Source: Thelephora terrestris (taxonomy: Eukaryota > Basidiomycota > Agaricomycetes > Thelephorales > Thelephoraceae). From it: a stretch of 64,000 nucleotides of DNA. The notes below the pieces were generated by a model that was not told the origin of the DNA, made no database searches, and worked only from the letters and a program-made list of their open reading frames with translations. Each line of letters starts with the position of its first letter. The first letter of the stretch is position 1. The stretch covers positions 1 through 64,000 of the forward strand of contig WIUZ02000011.1 of the NCBI GenBank assembly GCA_015956445.1. Reading direction: 5' to 3'. Made by a program: the position numbers and the translations under genes. Positions 1 through 12,600 of this stretch are shown in pieces.

Positions 1-1646
1 TTTGTGCCCGAGAAAATTTTTTCTGTAGTGCAATGAATCTTCGCATGTTGCAGAGTGATGTTAGATGGCGGGGCGATAAGAGGATCAGAGGCGCTTGGCC
101 TCGTGGCACTCGCTTTCCATTTCCCCACGGCGCGTGGATGGGCAGAGACCATCCGTCACGGACACAGAACACTCGTTTTCAACCCACAGTATTCTATCCT
201 TATGCCCCACGTCCTCCTTCGACACCCACTCTTCCTGTTTCAAATCTGCACCACGAATTCCCGAAGTCCATCAATCAAGATATCCCCGCTGGCATGGACC
301 CGATCTAGGTGGGATTTGCCTCAAACGACCATTACTGAGCTCTTTTGACACACTCTTCCACCAAAGTGAACACAATCTCGTTCGCGGGCTGTTCATCGCA
401 ATCAATTCGAATCCCCGTGTGTTCAAACTTGGCCCTGGCTCTTGTTCACTTCTTACGAAGACTTGAACGTTGGATGACCTCTCTCACACCTGCCTAGGCT
501 CTCGCTTCGGAAGGAGAAAAGATGCTCTACCAGAGAAGACGACTCAGCGAACATTTGGTTGTGAGTGAGTTCAGGGACGTGCTTAGGATTGCTTGGGTTA
601 TTGACGGCGGGTCGTACGTCCATCTCTTCTTATGTCTCGTTATCAAACTAATCCGTCACTTTCTTCCTAAGGCCGCACATCGGCGACCCGCATCCTCACC
701 CCATCGTCCCAACTGCACCCACCTTTTCGACGCCGGTGTATCATAACCGTCCCTATTTCCCGGACCAAAGGACTGGTTTCCCCACCATCATGACATCACT
801 ATCACCGCTGTCCTATCCACATCCATGTATTAAGCACCGGCTCCGACGCAACTATTCAACTGCCTTCCTTATACCTTCCGGCGGTCGAACTCGCATGACT
901 GACGACCTGAACCGACCCCGCCGAGCACGTTTGTATCTGTCACTCCGGCCGTCCCAACGACATTCGTACCAAGAGTAGCTCCCACACGACCTTCGCTCCC
1001 CGGTAATGGATCCGACGCAATCGTTCCCCACACCAGTGCCGAATATGCTACTGTTCCGAGCGGCGGTTAGGAAATCGAAATTGACCATGCTACGATGTTT
1101 CGACCAACGTTCAAGCGAGATGGAGGATTCGTCGCCTCATCCAGCAATACCGATGCTTTGCGCGGGACAGACGACATATCCTATGATACGGGCAGCGTGA
1201 CACAGTCAAATAACCAACGCCACCTCCTTGTTAAATCCCCCCGGAAATTTCGTGAAGGTGTTGCCAGTTCCCTCTGTCTTCAACGCGTCCTTACGTTGCC
1301 GGTGTGTAACGTCTGACCATTCGCTTTTCCTATTTCTCTGACCTGACTGTGACGTGATCATTTCCCTCGGTTCTGTTCTCGCAAAATTACCATCCTGAAT
1401 GCAACGTCCTCCCAGTCCTACGTGGGCCTTTAATAAGGATCAGTTTCAACTTTTCTAAACTTCCGGTATCCTCCCTCGCGTATACGCGGCTTTCATGTGC
1501 CACATCTATAGCTATCAAGTATGATATCACACAGAGGAATGTCGAAATGTCCGGGGGAGGGGATGGAAACTTCACGCCAAAAGATTGATATACTCTTTTA
1601 ATCAGTCACCCAGCTTCGTGGAGTGCGAGAAAATCTACAGTGGAGC
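1..1646. other. No recognisable gene
   Basis: Reading frames here are short, lack a family signature and do not join by plausible introns. A stretch near 1080-1310 reads as coding-like on the plus strand but has no upstream partner. It may be untranslated or decayed sequence, or part of a gene lying mostly outside the window. The 3' end of the Sfr1-like gene lies just to its right. Confidence 0.4.
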
Positions 1647-3396
1647 CTAGCAAGAAACGTCCACGAACTCGCCTTCTTCTTCATTCCAGCCCAGGGAGCT
1701 CGGGTCGATCCCCATTTTCCTCAACATCAGTGACATGGTGTCCTCAGGCACAGGAGGCTCGTCATCTTCCGACAGGATCTCATCTTCTCCTCTCGGTCGA
1801 TCCATGTTCACCGCACCATCTTTTGCACCTTCACCAGTCCAACCCCAGCTGTCCTGGAAACCTCCCCGTCCGCTACCGAGTTTCGAAACATCCTGAACAT
1901 TGTCTTTGACAACGCTCCAAACTTCCCACGCGACTTCCCTCGCAACATTTGTCCACTTATTTGCCAACATTTCCAACTTCTCACCTTCTCCGTCGTTTCT
2001 TATTTTTATGGCCCGTTTCAAAGTCTGGAGGCGCAATTGTAGGGCTTGTACATTTGGGGACGCGCTGACAACGCGTCTCATACGCCCCGCCTCGGAACCA
2101 GTGGCCGCAGAGAGTGGTGACTTAAACTGCGCAGAGGCTCTTGGGGTACGGACACGGACCATCATGTCTTCCTTGGGTTTCTGCGGCGAGCTGCCCTCAG
2201 TAGCAGCACGATCGTCAGAAGCCGGTGCAGGGGAGGAAGGCGGATCTGGTTCAGAACTCGGAGCCGTGTCTTTATATCTGGGACAGTCCTTCGTTGCGGC
2301 CGTCACAGGGGATCGAAATGGTGTTTTGAGTTTCGCGTGTTCCCTATGTTGGGAAAGATGCGTGCTCCTCTTGGGCTGAGGGGGATTATGGGGTTTCAAT
2401 TTCTAAAGACGGTGTGAGTGTCGCTAGTTCGGCTTTCAAGTGCATATCTCGCCTTCACGGCCGGTCCCTCTCCTAAGCCATCAACCTGATCGCCGGCACA
2501 GGTTTCCACCGCGCCTGGGCTGCGTGGTCTCTTAAACGGATTAACGCATACCGTTGAGGGGGCCGCTTCAAGATTTTTGGCGGGGATGGGTGATGTCGGG
2601 GGACTTATGTGCAGGGAACCACGAGTAGGGGACGATGTGAAGAGGTGAGGTGGACTAGAACTTGGCACAGGAGAAGATGGTAGAGGAAACACAGGGATAG
2701 AAACATCGTCCGACCACTCCATAGCGCAGTCGTTGACGAAACCAGGAGAGCTAGGAGGCAGCGGGGATACCGGTCGAGCAAAGGTTGCAGGCACAGGTTC
2801 GATGAAAATTGACGAATTTTGTCGCTGATTCGAGAGATCGTCAGCACAGAAGTCAGATATATCTTGACCGGGGGATGAAGTTTGAGAAAAGTCAGAGCAA
2901 GCACTACTCGGAGCAACAGGAGGCGAAGCACAACGAGAGCAAGAAAGGTGGGAGAAAGCAGCGGTGTAGAGCAATTGGGAGATCCATTCCCCGGAGGCAC
3001 GAGGGGTAGTGTCATAATCGAGACCAAGGCCTGTTGTAAGTTCGCTGCATGCAGTGGCACCGTCATATTCGGTATCCATAGGCGAGTCAAGAGCAGAGAC
3101 GCAAGAAGGGACATCGCTTTCCATAAGCATTGGAGGTACCGTTGTGACACCAAGAGAGGTCGAGGGCTGAATGTATGCGTGTTCAGCGACACTAGAAGAG
3201 ACAGAGCACCAGTCCGAGTTTTTGGCGGTAGGATCAGAGGTATCTTGAACCACGGTTGGACTTCCTATTTCCATAGATATGTCTGCTGCCAACTCCGCTG
3301 CCTGAGACGCGAGAGTAAGTAGCAGGAAAAGCCAAAAGAAAGCGCACGCACAAGTGTGGCGTCGCGAGGCACATCACCCGGGCTATCGACGAACAT
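1647..3396 (-). CDS. sfr1: Swi5-dependent recombination repair protein (Sfr1/Mei5-like)
   Basis: Likely the Sfr1/Mei5 partner of Swi5/Sae3, a nuclear complex that stabilises Rad51/Dmc1 filaments during homologous recombination. Spliced by eye into three exons (3396-3352, 3301-2459, 2402-1647) with introns of 50 and 56 bp; the joins keep one frame and give about 547 residues. The C-terminal half carries the helical Mei5 region, beginning at VQALQLRLQTLKRAIK and continuing through NKWTNVAREVAWEVW. The N-terminal 350 residues are Ser/Pro-rich and disordered, as is the DNA-binding N-terminus of fission-yeast Sfr1, but considerably longer. The start is the first ATG in the spliced frame (MFVDSPGD). 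The frame stays open a little further upstream, so an extra 5' exon is possible. Family assignment rests on the C-terminal helix; the N-terminus alone is not diagnostic. Confidence 0.75.
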
Positions 3397-3820
3397 CGTC
3401 CCAAGAACCGTGTCGTCTGGTTCCAAAAGCTGGATATATGCGTCCAGATTAGGTCGTTACACAAAACAAAAAGCCCAAGCAGTTATGTAAAGCAGGTACC
3501 CCAAGAGATTTTGCACGCACCGGGTGTACGTCGACACAATCTGATGGTTCAGATCGCGTAACTGGGGGATATGGCTGGAGAGATCAATTGATGATTATTT
3601 AAGAATTACAGGGTGGTGACAGCTCGGTCTGTTCACCTGTGGAGGGTATGGCATCACTGCTGATAGCAAGGGCGAGAGGATGAGCTAATGCGAGCCAGGA
3701 GATGAGGAGGTGAAAGAAGAAAAACGGGCTGCCTCGAACGTGCAACTGCACAGAAGGCCGGCTCTACTTTCCCACGCTACCTCGCGTTTCTGCGAGAATT
3801 TTGATGCACCAAACCCTCTG
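3397..3820. other. sfr1 upstream region
   Basis: No gene is seen. It lies between the sfr1 start and the left end of the Plavaka element and probably contains the sfr1 promoter. A short open stretch directly upstream of the chosen ATG could belong to an unresolved first exon. Confidence 0.4.
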
Positions 3821-3834
3821 CATCAGCAAAATCG
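3821..3834 (+). repeat. Left terminal inverted repeat of the Plavaka element
   Basis: Fourteen bases match the reverse complement of 16312-16325 exactly. Homology stops at the next base outward on both sides, which supports this as the element end. Confidence 0.55.
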
Positions 3835-3847
3835 CCTCAGCGTCTAC

Positions 3848-3877
3848 TCGGGTACCGTCGGGTACCATCGGGTACCA
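3848..3877 (+). repeat. Subterminal tandem boxes, left end
   Basis: Three copies of a 10-bp unit containing CGGGTACC follow each other with GGTACC at 3851, 3861 and 3871. The same core occurs in the right subterminal region, suggesting transposase binding sites. Function is inferred from position. Confidence 0.5.
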
Positions 3878-4173
3878 GCTTTGTGAAACCGGTTCGTAGG
3901 ATATCGCGTACTTCAACAGGTTTTGGTGCCCAACATCTCCCGTTTCCCACGAACCGCACTAGTTTCGTTAGTAAGCGCGATTGCGTAAAAATTCTGAAGG
4001 CCCCTAAGCGATTTTGATGGGTGACATAAAAGCGATCACATCATCACAACCAAGCGCGTGAGATTCGTGAAAACAATCCACGGCTGGTTCCCATTTTGCA
4101 GAAAACCCATCGCCACAAATTGGGAAGAGCAAAAAGTTGTAGATTGTTTGGGAGGGAGGGTACAAAGTAGTAA

Positions 4174-7004
4174 CTAAGTAGCCAAGCTATCTCTCATATA
4201 GAAAAAGTCCTCCTTGTCGAAATAGTGGTTGAGATAGAAGTCACGAGAGGCGTTGAAACTTGTTCGGGAAGTGAGATTGGGGTCAGCTTTCGCACCAAAC
4301 TTGGGAACCAACTGAACAGGTTGACGAAGGTGATACAAGGGGATGACAGCACCCATTGGCGATCCGTCACTCCTACATGCCCGGCGTAGGATATACATTC
4401 CCCAAATCAGGTCGGGGGCCAACCTTTGGCCCCTAGGGAGATCAGCTTGAGGAACCACGTCAAACCGCTCGACATAGGCGAGGTAGAGTGGTAACTTTGT
4501 CTGAAGGTCCCATAGGGGATGGAAAATCGTGCGGATCTGACCTACAAAGAATCCTAGTCATGGGATCAGCACCACTCAAGCCGATTATAGCAGGGATACC
4601 TACCGTCCAATCCAGGTGGAGGCTGCAGGGGCCCAGCGATGGCGTCGTGCGAAAATATTGCTGTATCACAACGTCCATTAGGCCATTCTTCACCTGGCGG
4701 CAATGCGAACAGCTTCTGCAGAGGAGCAACACCGGAGGAAAGCTGACTATAGGTTTGTACTCGAACGGAGTGCCATACCTGAACTTCTTTGAAGGGTATA
4801 GCGACGTCCCAGCCAGGGCCACGCCTTCCAGCAATCACTCGAGGGGTCTCGAAAGCCTCAGCGACATCAGGGAAGTCTTGTTTCCAGTCGTTATCGTCGT
4901 CGACCTGATTGAAAACCCAATCAGGGTCATCGTCCCTGTTCGGAAAGCCAGGCACGGCAGAGATCACCTCTTCGAGTCTAGTAGCGAGGTCAAAATACCT
5001 GCACTTCTCCTGACGATCGAGGTTGCGGCAGATCTGTGGAGGGTAGTCACGGCCATTGGTGTTCTCGCGGGGTGTTTTGATGTAGACGATGTGGAGCCGT
5101 TCGGTGATGTCTGCTGACCATTGGGGAAGCGTCCCTGACCACTGGATGCATGCTGTGATGGACTGGAGTAACTCGAGCTTCGGAATCTGGAAGTGGTCCA
5201 TAGGGCCCGCTTTGCCAAGGCGGAGGCCAAGGTCAATGATTACCTGCTTGTAGGTGTGGAAAAGTTCCAGCGCGCTGGAGATGGCTTGGAGGTCGCGTTG
5301 TGTCACTTGGTGAAGTTGCGAGAAGTAACGAAGGTCGAGGAGAGCCCGTATACACAAGACAAACCTCTCGTCAGTGTTGGGGGGGATCAATGCGAGGAGG
5401 TAGCGCTGGATGTCCCGGTGTTCACGACCAGTGACTTGCTTCAGCGATGAGATCCCGGAGGAAAAATGGCGGTAACCATTGCGTGGCTGAATGAGTGTAA
5501 AACGGAGGTCCAGTTCGAGGTCCCCGACAGCTCGGATGACCCATTTGACATCGTGATCCCAGAACGACTTGTGAAGGTGATGGAGGATTTCAATGGGGAA
5601 GATCTGATGCGGATTGGGGAGGGTTCCATCTGGAAGGAACCAGTCGCGCCAAAATGGTAGATTGACTCCATTTAAGCGGAAGAGAGCCTTTGCATTGCTT
5701 GTGTAGGTGGCGACTTGGGATGGATCAAACTCAGAGGCAAGGGTGTTGAGCGATGTAAGGATGCTGGCGGCAGTCCGGGGTTGATGTCGGATAGGGTCGC
5801 CGAACTCCCTGAATGTGGCCATTGTCAGATGAGAGGTCTTCCCAGCAACACCAGTGAGAGCGGTTGCTTCTGGAGTGTCAACAATGTAGGCAACCAGCGG
5901 CGTAAAACAAAAGCGTGTATTGCCAGCGTAGTCAGAGAGCCAGGCCCCGTCTTGCGATGCGATCTTGAGGGGGTGAGTGATGAAGTCAAGACACGAGTGT
6001 GTAAGACGGTTTTCGATGACTCCGTGGAGGCCTTTCTTGACGCCGACAAACTTCAGGACAGGCAACAACGCCAGTAGTGAAAAAGTGTGTGAGGAGATTG
6101 ACGACCGAACTGAAGAATCAATGTTGGCAAGGGTGATGAGTAAAGGGTGGGCAACGCGATCCCCTGTCATGGCGCTGAGCCTGGTCTTATCTGAGGATAG
6201 GGTGATGCCTAGGAGGGTGGAGTGTGACGGAAGGCGGCACTGGGTCATTGACAATGAGAAAATTAATAAGGAGTACATAATGGTGTGGTGACGCACCTGC
6301 AAGTCCCATGCCCCATCACTAGTAATCCAGTCTCCGTACGTACGATCGCCTGAAACATCGAAGTCTTGACGAGGCTGGTACTGAATCTTGCCAGAAAAGA
6401 GAGGGTTCTTCATGAGGAATTCTATACATTCCATTGGGTCCCGATAGTACAACACGAGGGGGTCCTTTGTAGTGTAGCCGGGGATCGAGACTGTTGTAGA
6501 CTTCCAAGGTGGCCCGCTGGGAAGCAACTCGACCTTTCCGCGGAGGGTTCGTGCACAATGAAAAGAGAGGGCGAGGCCAGTGATCTGAAAAGGGATTAAT
6601 GGCATGTCACTGAAGACATGGCATAAACGTACTAAGCTGAGCGAGAGAAACTCATCGATCTGTTTCATCGATAAGCCGCAATGGGTGAAAAAACCAGCAA
6701 TTTCCCATTCGCCTTTGGAGAGGAATGGGTAGTATGGGTTGCTGGAGCGAGCACCGGCGTCTTTGTCGTTGTGGAACCAACCGAGGAACCCTGGACCTGA
6801 GTCAAATACATGGCCAGCGTTGGGGAAGTGATAGGAGCGTGGGGGGGCATGAGTTTCCAGCGGAGATTGACTGTGAAGTGGCGACTGCTGAGGGGGGTTG
6901 GTGAACCAGAGGTGGCAAGACGTGTATCGGTGATTCATGTGCTTGAGGACAGCGGAGCTGTTCTTGAAGACTGCCTGGCAGTTGGGGCATGCGGCCGCTG
7001 GCAT
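4174..7004 (-). CDS. Plavaka transposase
   Basis: Transposase of a Plavaka (CACTA-related) DNA element. Spliced model: 7004-6297, 6239-4604 and 4541-4174, with introns of 57 and 62 bp, about 903 residues. The first intron is a multiple of three and open, so it can be mistaken for coding. The start ATG was chosen because it directly precedes the C2H2-like finger CPNCQAVFKNSSAVLKHM. Family-typical stretches follow: LSSDKTRLSAMTGD near residue 260, FTPLVAYIVDTPEA, GKTSHLTMATFREFGDP, QWSADITERLHI, PPQICRNLDRQEKCRYFDLA, and, after the second intron, KLPLYLAYVERFDVVPQ and the C-terminal RRACRSDGSPMG. The whole length is open once introns are removed, so this copy may still be able to make a full protein. 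It is transcribed divergently from the accessory genes. Confidence 0.8.
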
Positions 7005-7062
7005 GGCTATTGAAAGAGCAGTGGGAAGTTTCGGAAATTTCCGCATCCACTTGCTCTCCGCT

Positions 7063-7598
7063 ATGTCACAGCTCATCGAATCAGAACCCCTCACCCATTA
7101 TACTGAGCTCATGAATGAGCTTTTACCGGTAAAGCCTCACTCTATTCAATCCCTTTCTTAATTCTGATGTTGTTTTTTTGGTAGAAGTATGAGATTCCTG
7201 GGGATCCAAATCCCACCACTGAGGCTCGTCAGAACTTCCTGCGCGATGTTCATGCTGCTCGCGACACATACATGCAAGACTGAACCCGGGCCGAGAACCA
7301 GTTACTGGCCGCTCAACAACTTGTCACTGCTTTAACAAGACAACTACGACTTGCCGACGAGAAGCTGACCTCCCTCGAAGACCTCATTGGGGAGGTGAGG
7401 CTCAGAATGCGCACGCGTGGAATTTCTACACTTCCCCAAAGGCTACCTCCCAAGCATATCACTCCCGCTGCCGTCAGCACCAAGAGCACGATGGACAGTC
7501 CACCGAAGCGTAAGTGACGTGCCTCTGAAACACCTTGATGAATTCAAGTTGACACATGACCCTTTACAGTATTTCAGGCTGGGGAGTTGGGTAATTAG
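7063..7598 (+). pseudogene. Plavaka accessory coiled-coil gene with an in-frame stop
   Basis: A small gene lying 58 bp from the transposase start and pointing the other way. Three exons fit (7063-7128, 7185-7509, 7570-7598) with GT..AG introns of 56 and about 60 bp. The product would be about 140 residues. The N-terminus is acidic and hydrophobic (MSQLIESEPLTHYTELMNEL). The middle is a heptad-like coiled coil (ENQLLAAQQLVTALTRQL, then LADEKLTSLEDLIGEV), and the tail is basic. A TGA at 7281-7283 interrupts the frame in exon 2, just before the coiled coil, so this copy is probably dead unless the stop is read through. No function is known to me; its place suggests a transposition accessory or regulatory role. 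Confidence 0.55.
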
Positions 7599-8889
7599 GG
7601 ACCTGGGTAATTAGGTGTAATACGGCATATTGCCTCCATCCCAAGATTATCTACTTTGTACCCTATAAGAACCCATATACATCCCTCCTCTGTTCTTCGC
7701 CGCACTCGTCTCCCTCTTTTTTTTTTTATCTAAGTGATGCCAGGCCCCGGTAGGCCACGTGGTGGAAGAGCAGGCAGCACTGCTGCTCGTTCCACCAGAC
7801 CCCCACCAACCACCCACGGCTCTGATCAACCACTTCTCCCAACCAACTCACGTACCACTCGAGCCACTGCCGCTGCTCGCAAGAGGCAGGGTGCTGCCGA
7901 TGACGAACTTCTCCCCCCAAAACCAGCAAAAAACCCTCGAAAAGTATGTAATTTTTTCCTTTGCGTGCAGGGTGCCTCCCTCACTGCTTTTTACCAGAAT
8001 GCAGAAACTGTCCATACCGCTCCTTTGATCTCTCATACCGCTACTGGCCACAATACCATTAATGCCCCTACCGTCTATTTTGCTTCCGGACTGTCTTCAG
8101 GATACGCTCACCCCACTCATAATAATGTTCATATCAGCTCGTCTAGACTACTGGCGCAACCCGGTTCCCAGCCTTCGCCTCATCTCCAAGCTCCCGGTCA
8201 ATATTTGGTCACTTCACACCACCTTCCTGGCACAACCTCAGTGACTCCGCATCACCATGCTGGCCAGCAATGGATATATCCCCAACAATGGCCTGGCTCG
8301 CACTCCGGTACCCAACCCTCGATCCCCTTGCCTCACGGTTCTCACCCTCCGCCATATCAATCTCCGCCACCTGAAGTTGTCGTTGTCGACAACAACTTCT
8401 CCGATGGTGAGGAACACGAAGTGGAGCCTGCAGAGGACTTTGGTGGTGAAGCAGATGAGTCTACTGGTGTTCAGGCAAGCGTAACAATATATAAAATCGC
8501 TCTTCTCACCCCACCTGCAGTTTCTCCCCTCACGGGACGTCCTTCATGAACACTGGCAGAAAAATGGTCCACCTGTGCCTCCTCAAATGGCCTCTCACAA
8601 CGTCCACCTGAAGCCTGCTGAACCGGCCCGATTCCATCAACCTGCCCAGCCCACCCCTCCAGCCCTGCTACCACCTCCTTCCCGGCCCTCCCCTGTCTCG
8701 CAAGTGCCTGCCCCACCCATCGCTCCCACAGTCGTTGAAGATCTTGATGAACACACGAACCCCTACACCCTCCCAGCACTCAATCCCGATGATCCACCCC
8801 CTGCACGGAGCTGGTACCCCAAGCCCTGGCAGCAACTCATTGATCACGCGCAGAGTTACATCCTCAACTACATGGCCTTTTTCGACCCC

Positions 8890-9243
8890 TGTTGAACCGA
8901 AGGTCTGTGCCCGGCAAACGGGTCAACCGGCTCTACCGCTTTGAGCGAGAGCCGATGCCGGAGAGCGCTGAATAAGCGACCCGAAGGGACGGAGTCACAT
9001 CAGTGACCCGATCGATCGGTATAACGCGCGCGTGCCTTAAGCCGCCGCACGGACCATGTATCAGTCACACTGTATAGATGTGACGGTAATAGAGTAGATA
9101 GTATATATACCCCTCATGTGTCCATAGATCAATCAATCGCTTCTCTCTCTCTCTCCCCCACTTGCACTACTATATCTTCTCCTCTCAGGTAAGAACTAGA
9201 GTACGCCATGTAGTAGTATAGAATATACTCTACCTGCTCAACA
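8890..9243 (+). repeat. 5' LTR of the copia element
   Basis: 354 bp, nearly identical to 14621-14974, with TGTTG/CAACA ends. It contains an AT-rich TATATATA segment and a TC-rich tract near its 3' part. A presumed primer-binding site starts at 9244; I did not match it to a specific tRNA. Confidence 0.95.
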
Positions 9244-9654
9244 GGTTATGAGCCCGGGCTACGCCCTGTGTTCCAAGCTGCGCCTCTGTGGCTGCGCTGT
9301 GAACAGGCTCTAATCTTACCTTAGTGCGCCCTCTGTGGCTGCCACTGCGCTATCCACTGCGCAGGAAGGGGACTTAGAACAAAAAAGTCAAAACCCCAAA
9401 AGGGGATGAAACAGTGATTGGCTAAGCTGAGCACAACACACATTCGTAGACCCCATAAGGGGAGGGTAGTCGATTAACATCTGCCGACGGTGTGGACTGA
9501 GGCAACATGCAATAAACCTCTCACTAGAGTAATCCTTAAAAGGGAAAAGACTAAATTCTTCCCCCTCTCATTGCATTTGGCATAGAAGCGTTCATTAACT
9601 GATGACTCTTATTTTGGGCGTAGGCACTTCCACCCCCCAAAACCAAAGAAAACA

Positions 9655-12600
9655 ATGTCGTCTCAGCTTACCTCTCTCGTCCCCGTCCTCGAAGGCCCCA
9701 ACTATCAGCGATGGGCCCCTGCCGTCAGAAGCTTCTTGATGGCACAAGGACAGTGGAGACTGATGAAGAAGGGAAAGCCCACCAAAACGGTACGACCATA
9801 TGTAGCAGCTGTCCCTGCCACCGATGATGCTGAAGAAATTCCGGCACAGGAGGGCAGTGAAGACATTGACGAAGACGCGCTCGAAGCATGGGAGGAAAAC
9901 AACTCCAAAGCCCTCGGAAACATATTCCTAAGGCTAAGCCCTGACATCCAGGCAAAACACAAGTCCGAAGAGGACGCTTGGGCCTTATACCAGGCAATCG
10001 ATGCGGAATATGGGAAACCCGGCGTAATGGGTATCTACTCAGAGTTCAAAAGCGCTCTGGACGTACAGATCCCCGGAAATGCGGACCCCATCCCGGCAAT
10101 AGACAAAATCATGGCCCACTTTGGTCGACTTGCTGAAGCCAATGCAGCAGTCCCAGATTTCATCAAAGCCATGATGATACTCTCCCGGATGCCCCCTGCC
10201 TACGATTACCTTGCCCAGATCCTCTGCCAAGCCGACGATATCGGTAAAGTCCAGATCGATGAGCTAAGGAAAATGGTCAAACTGGCCTGGGAGCAGAAAT
10301 CCAGCTCCCGTCGCTCCGGACAACAAGCACAGAAGTTGTCCAACGTACAGCGCGCCCCTGGAAACCCAAATTTCCAGCAGCAACAGCAGCAGCACGACGG
10401 GAGCCAGCCCCAGGGCCAAGGCCGAGGACGAAATCGTCGAGGACAAAGAGGAGGTCGAGGAAGATTCCAGCAGCAGGCTCAGCAAACTGACGAGTCTCAG
10501 GCGCCACCTCCTCCACAACCTCCGATTCCCTCCAGCTCTAACATCTCGGTCTCGGATTACGGTTTTGCCTCCATGGCGGCTTTTCCCATACGCCATCCCC
10601 CCGTCCATCGACAAGGCACAGGGGCCCCTTCCTTCTACCCCTCCGTACAGGAGGCTAGGGACCTCGCAGCACGCATAAGCGTAAAGCCTTCAATTGAGAC
10701 CCTCAAAAGGCTGGAGCGCTCTTACGAGCAGACCATTGATCCTCGCCCCCGCAAAAAGGCGCGTACCCCGCCGGGCGAGGATGAGGTGAGCCTGGGATGG
10801 TCGGATGATGAAATGGATGTTGTCTCCCCTGCGTCGGTTGCCGGACCGTCTGGCCTTGGCGGAAGGTATGAAACAAATTTAGTGTTGAGTGACGAAACTA
10901 ACGACTCCACAGCACCTGAAGATGTACATAATTCTTCAGTAGTTGCTTCCAAATATATTTGTTTTACCTTGTCTGCCCCGAGTGAAACTGAAGCTGTGTG
11001 GATGCTCGATTCTGGGGCATCCCGGCACTTTACTTTTGACATAAACGACTTCGTGGAGTACGAGGCTATTGAGTCCATTCCTTTGAGAACAGCGACCAGC
11101 TTCACGACGATTATTGGTAAAGGAACAGTGATCCTCTACATAAGCGAAAAGGCCATTCGACTAAGTCCTGTCTATCATGTCCCAACCATCTCCCATAGGC
11201 TGCTATCCCTTGGTCAGTTCCTCAAAAGCGGACTCTTCTCGAGGGGGAGTGCTCGCGAAATCTCACTTTACGAGGAAGAAACAGAATTTCTTACCTTCCA
11301 CCCTCGAACCGAGGATGACAGTATTTACGTCATCAAAACTCTCCTCGGAGCGCAACTTACTGCTGCTAAAATTGAGACCATTTATAGTGCTGATTTTGAA
11401 ATCATGCACCGCCGACTGGCTCACCCCTCAAAAGAAGTGATCCAAAAGGCTGGGAAACATGTCAAGGATTTTCCTCATGTCGAAATCCCAAAAGAGCACC
11501 TCTGCACTGGATGTGCGCAAGGAAAGATGACAAATAAAACCTTTCCCCCATCAAATACCAGAGCAAGCGCCCCCTTCGAGCTGATCCATTCGGATCTAAA
11601 AACCTTCCCTATTGAATCCTATCGCAAGTACAAGTACTCAATCGTCTTCTATGACGACTATACCTCACACGCCTGGACCATGAGTTTGCGCACTAAAGAC
11701 GCTGCGCTTATGGCTACCAGACATTTCCTGGCTATGGTTGAAACCAAATACCAGAAGAAAGTACGTCGATGGATGTCCGATGCCGGGGGGGAATACACGT
11801 CCCTAACATTTACGACGATGCTCAAGGAAAAGGGGATTGAGATCCTCCAATCTATTCCGCATGCACACCAACAAAACGGTCGCGCGGAGAGGATCATTCG
11901 AACGTTGATGGATAAGGCAGAATCCATGAGATTACAGGCTTGCCTCCCTCAATCTTGGTGGGAATTCGCCCTTGACCACGCAACTCACGTTTACAATCGA
12001 ACGCCGAACCGTCGCCTAAATTGGCAGACCCCATTCCAACTATTGAATGGAAGTAAGCCTTCGATTGATCACCTTCGGGTCTTCGGCTGCGGAGCCTACG
12101 TCTTCATCCCAGAAGAAGTACGGATAAATAAACTCGCGCCCCGATCAGAATTGATGACCTACCTGGGTACTCACCCAGGAGGAAAAGGATGGATCTTTAT
12201 GCGCGGCCCTAACAATATTATTTTCTCCGCTGCTCAGGCCACCTTCGATGAGTTGCACTTTCCGAAGTGCCCAACTGCCAGTATACGGCGGAACACACGG
12301 CTGCAATCTACTGCGCCACCCCTACCCAGTCATCACTGTCATAAAGACGGTGACTGCCAGTGTCCCCTTCCAGGAGGACAAGAGGAAGATGACGCAGCAC
12401 CCTCAGCGCGTCCCAAACCTACCCCCAAGCCTTCCTCAAAAGGCAAGGAACGTGCTATCGAGCCTACACCGCGGCCGCAGACGCCGGTACAATCTAGAGC
12501 GCCCAGTCCGGAGCCGCCGAGATCACCTACACCCAGCTCTAGCTCTGATTCCGGCCCTGAGGATGCACTACCCGCCCCACCAACGATTATGCCTCCGTCA

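Noticed and set aside
6240-6296. Segment of the transposase frame read as protein
   Set aside because: It is bounded by GTGCGT and CCCAG, is 57 bp long, and breaks an otherwise conserved stretch, so it is an intron that happens to be open.
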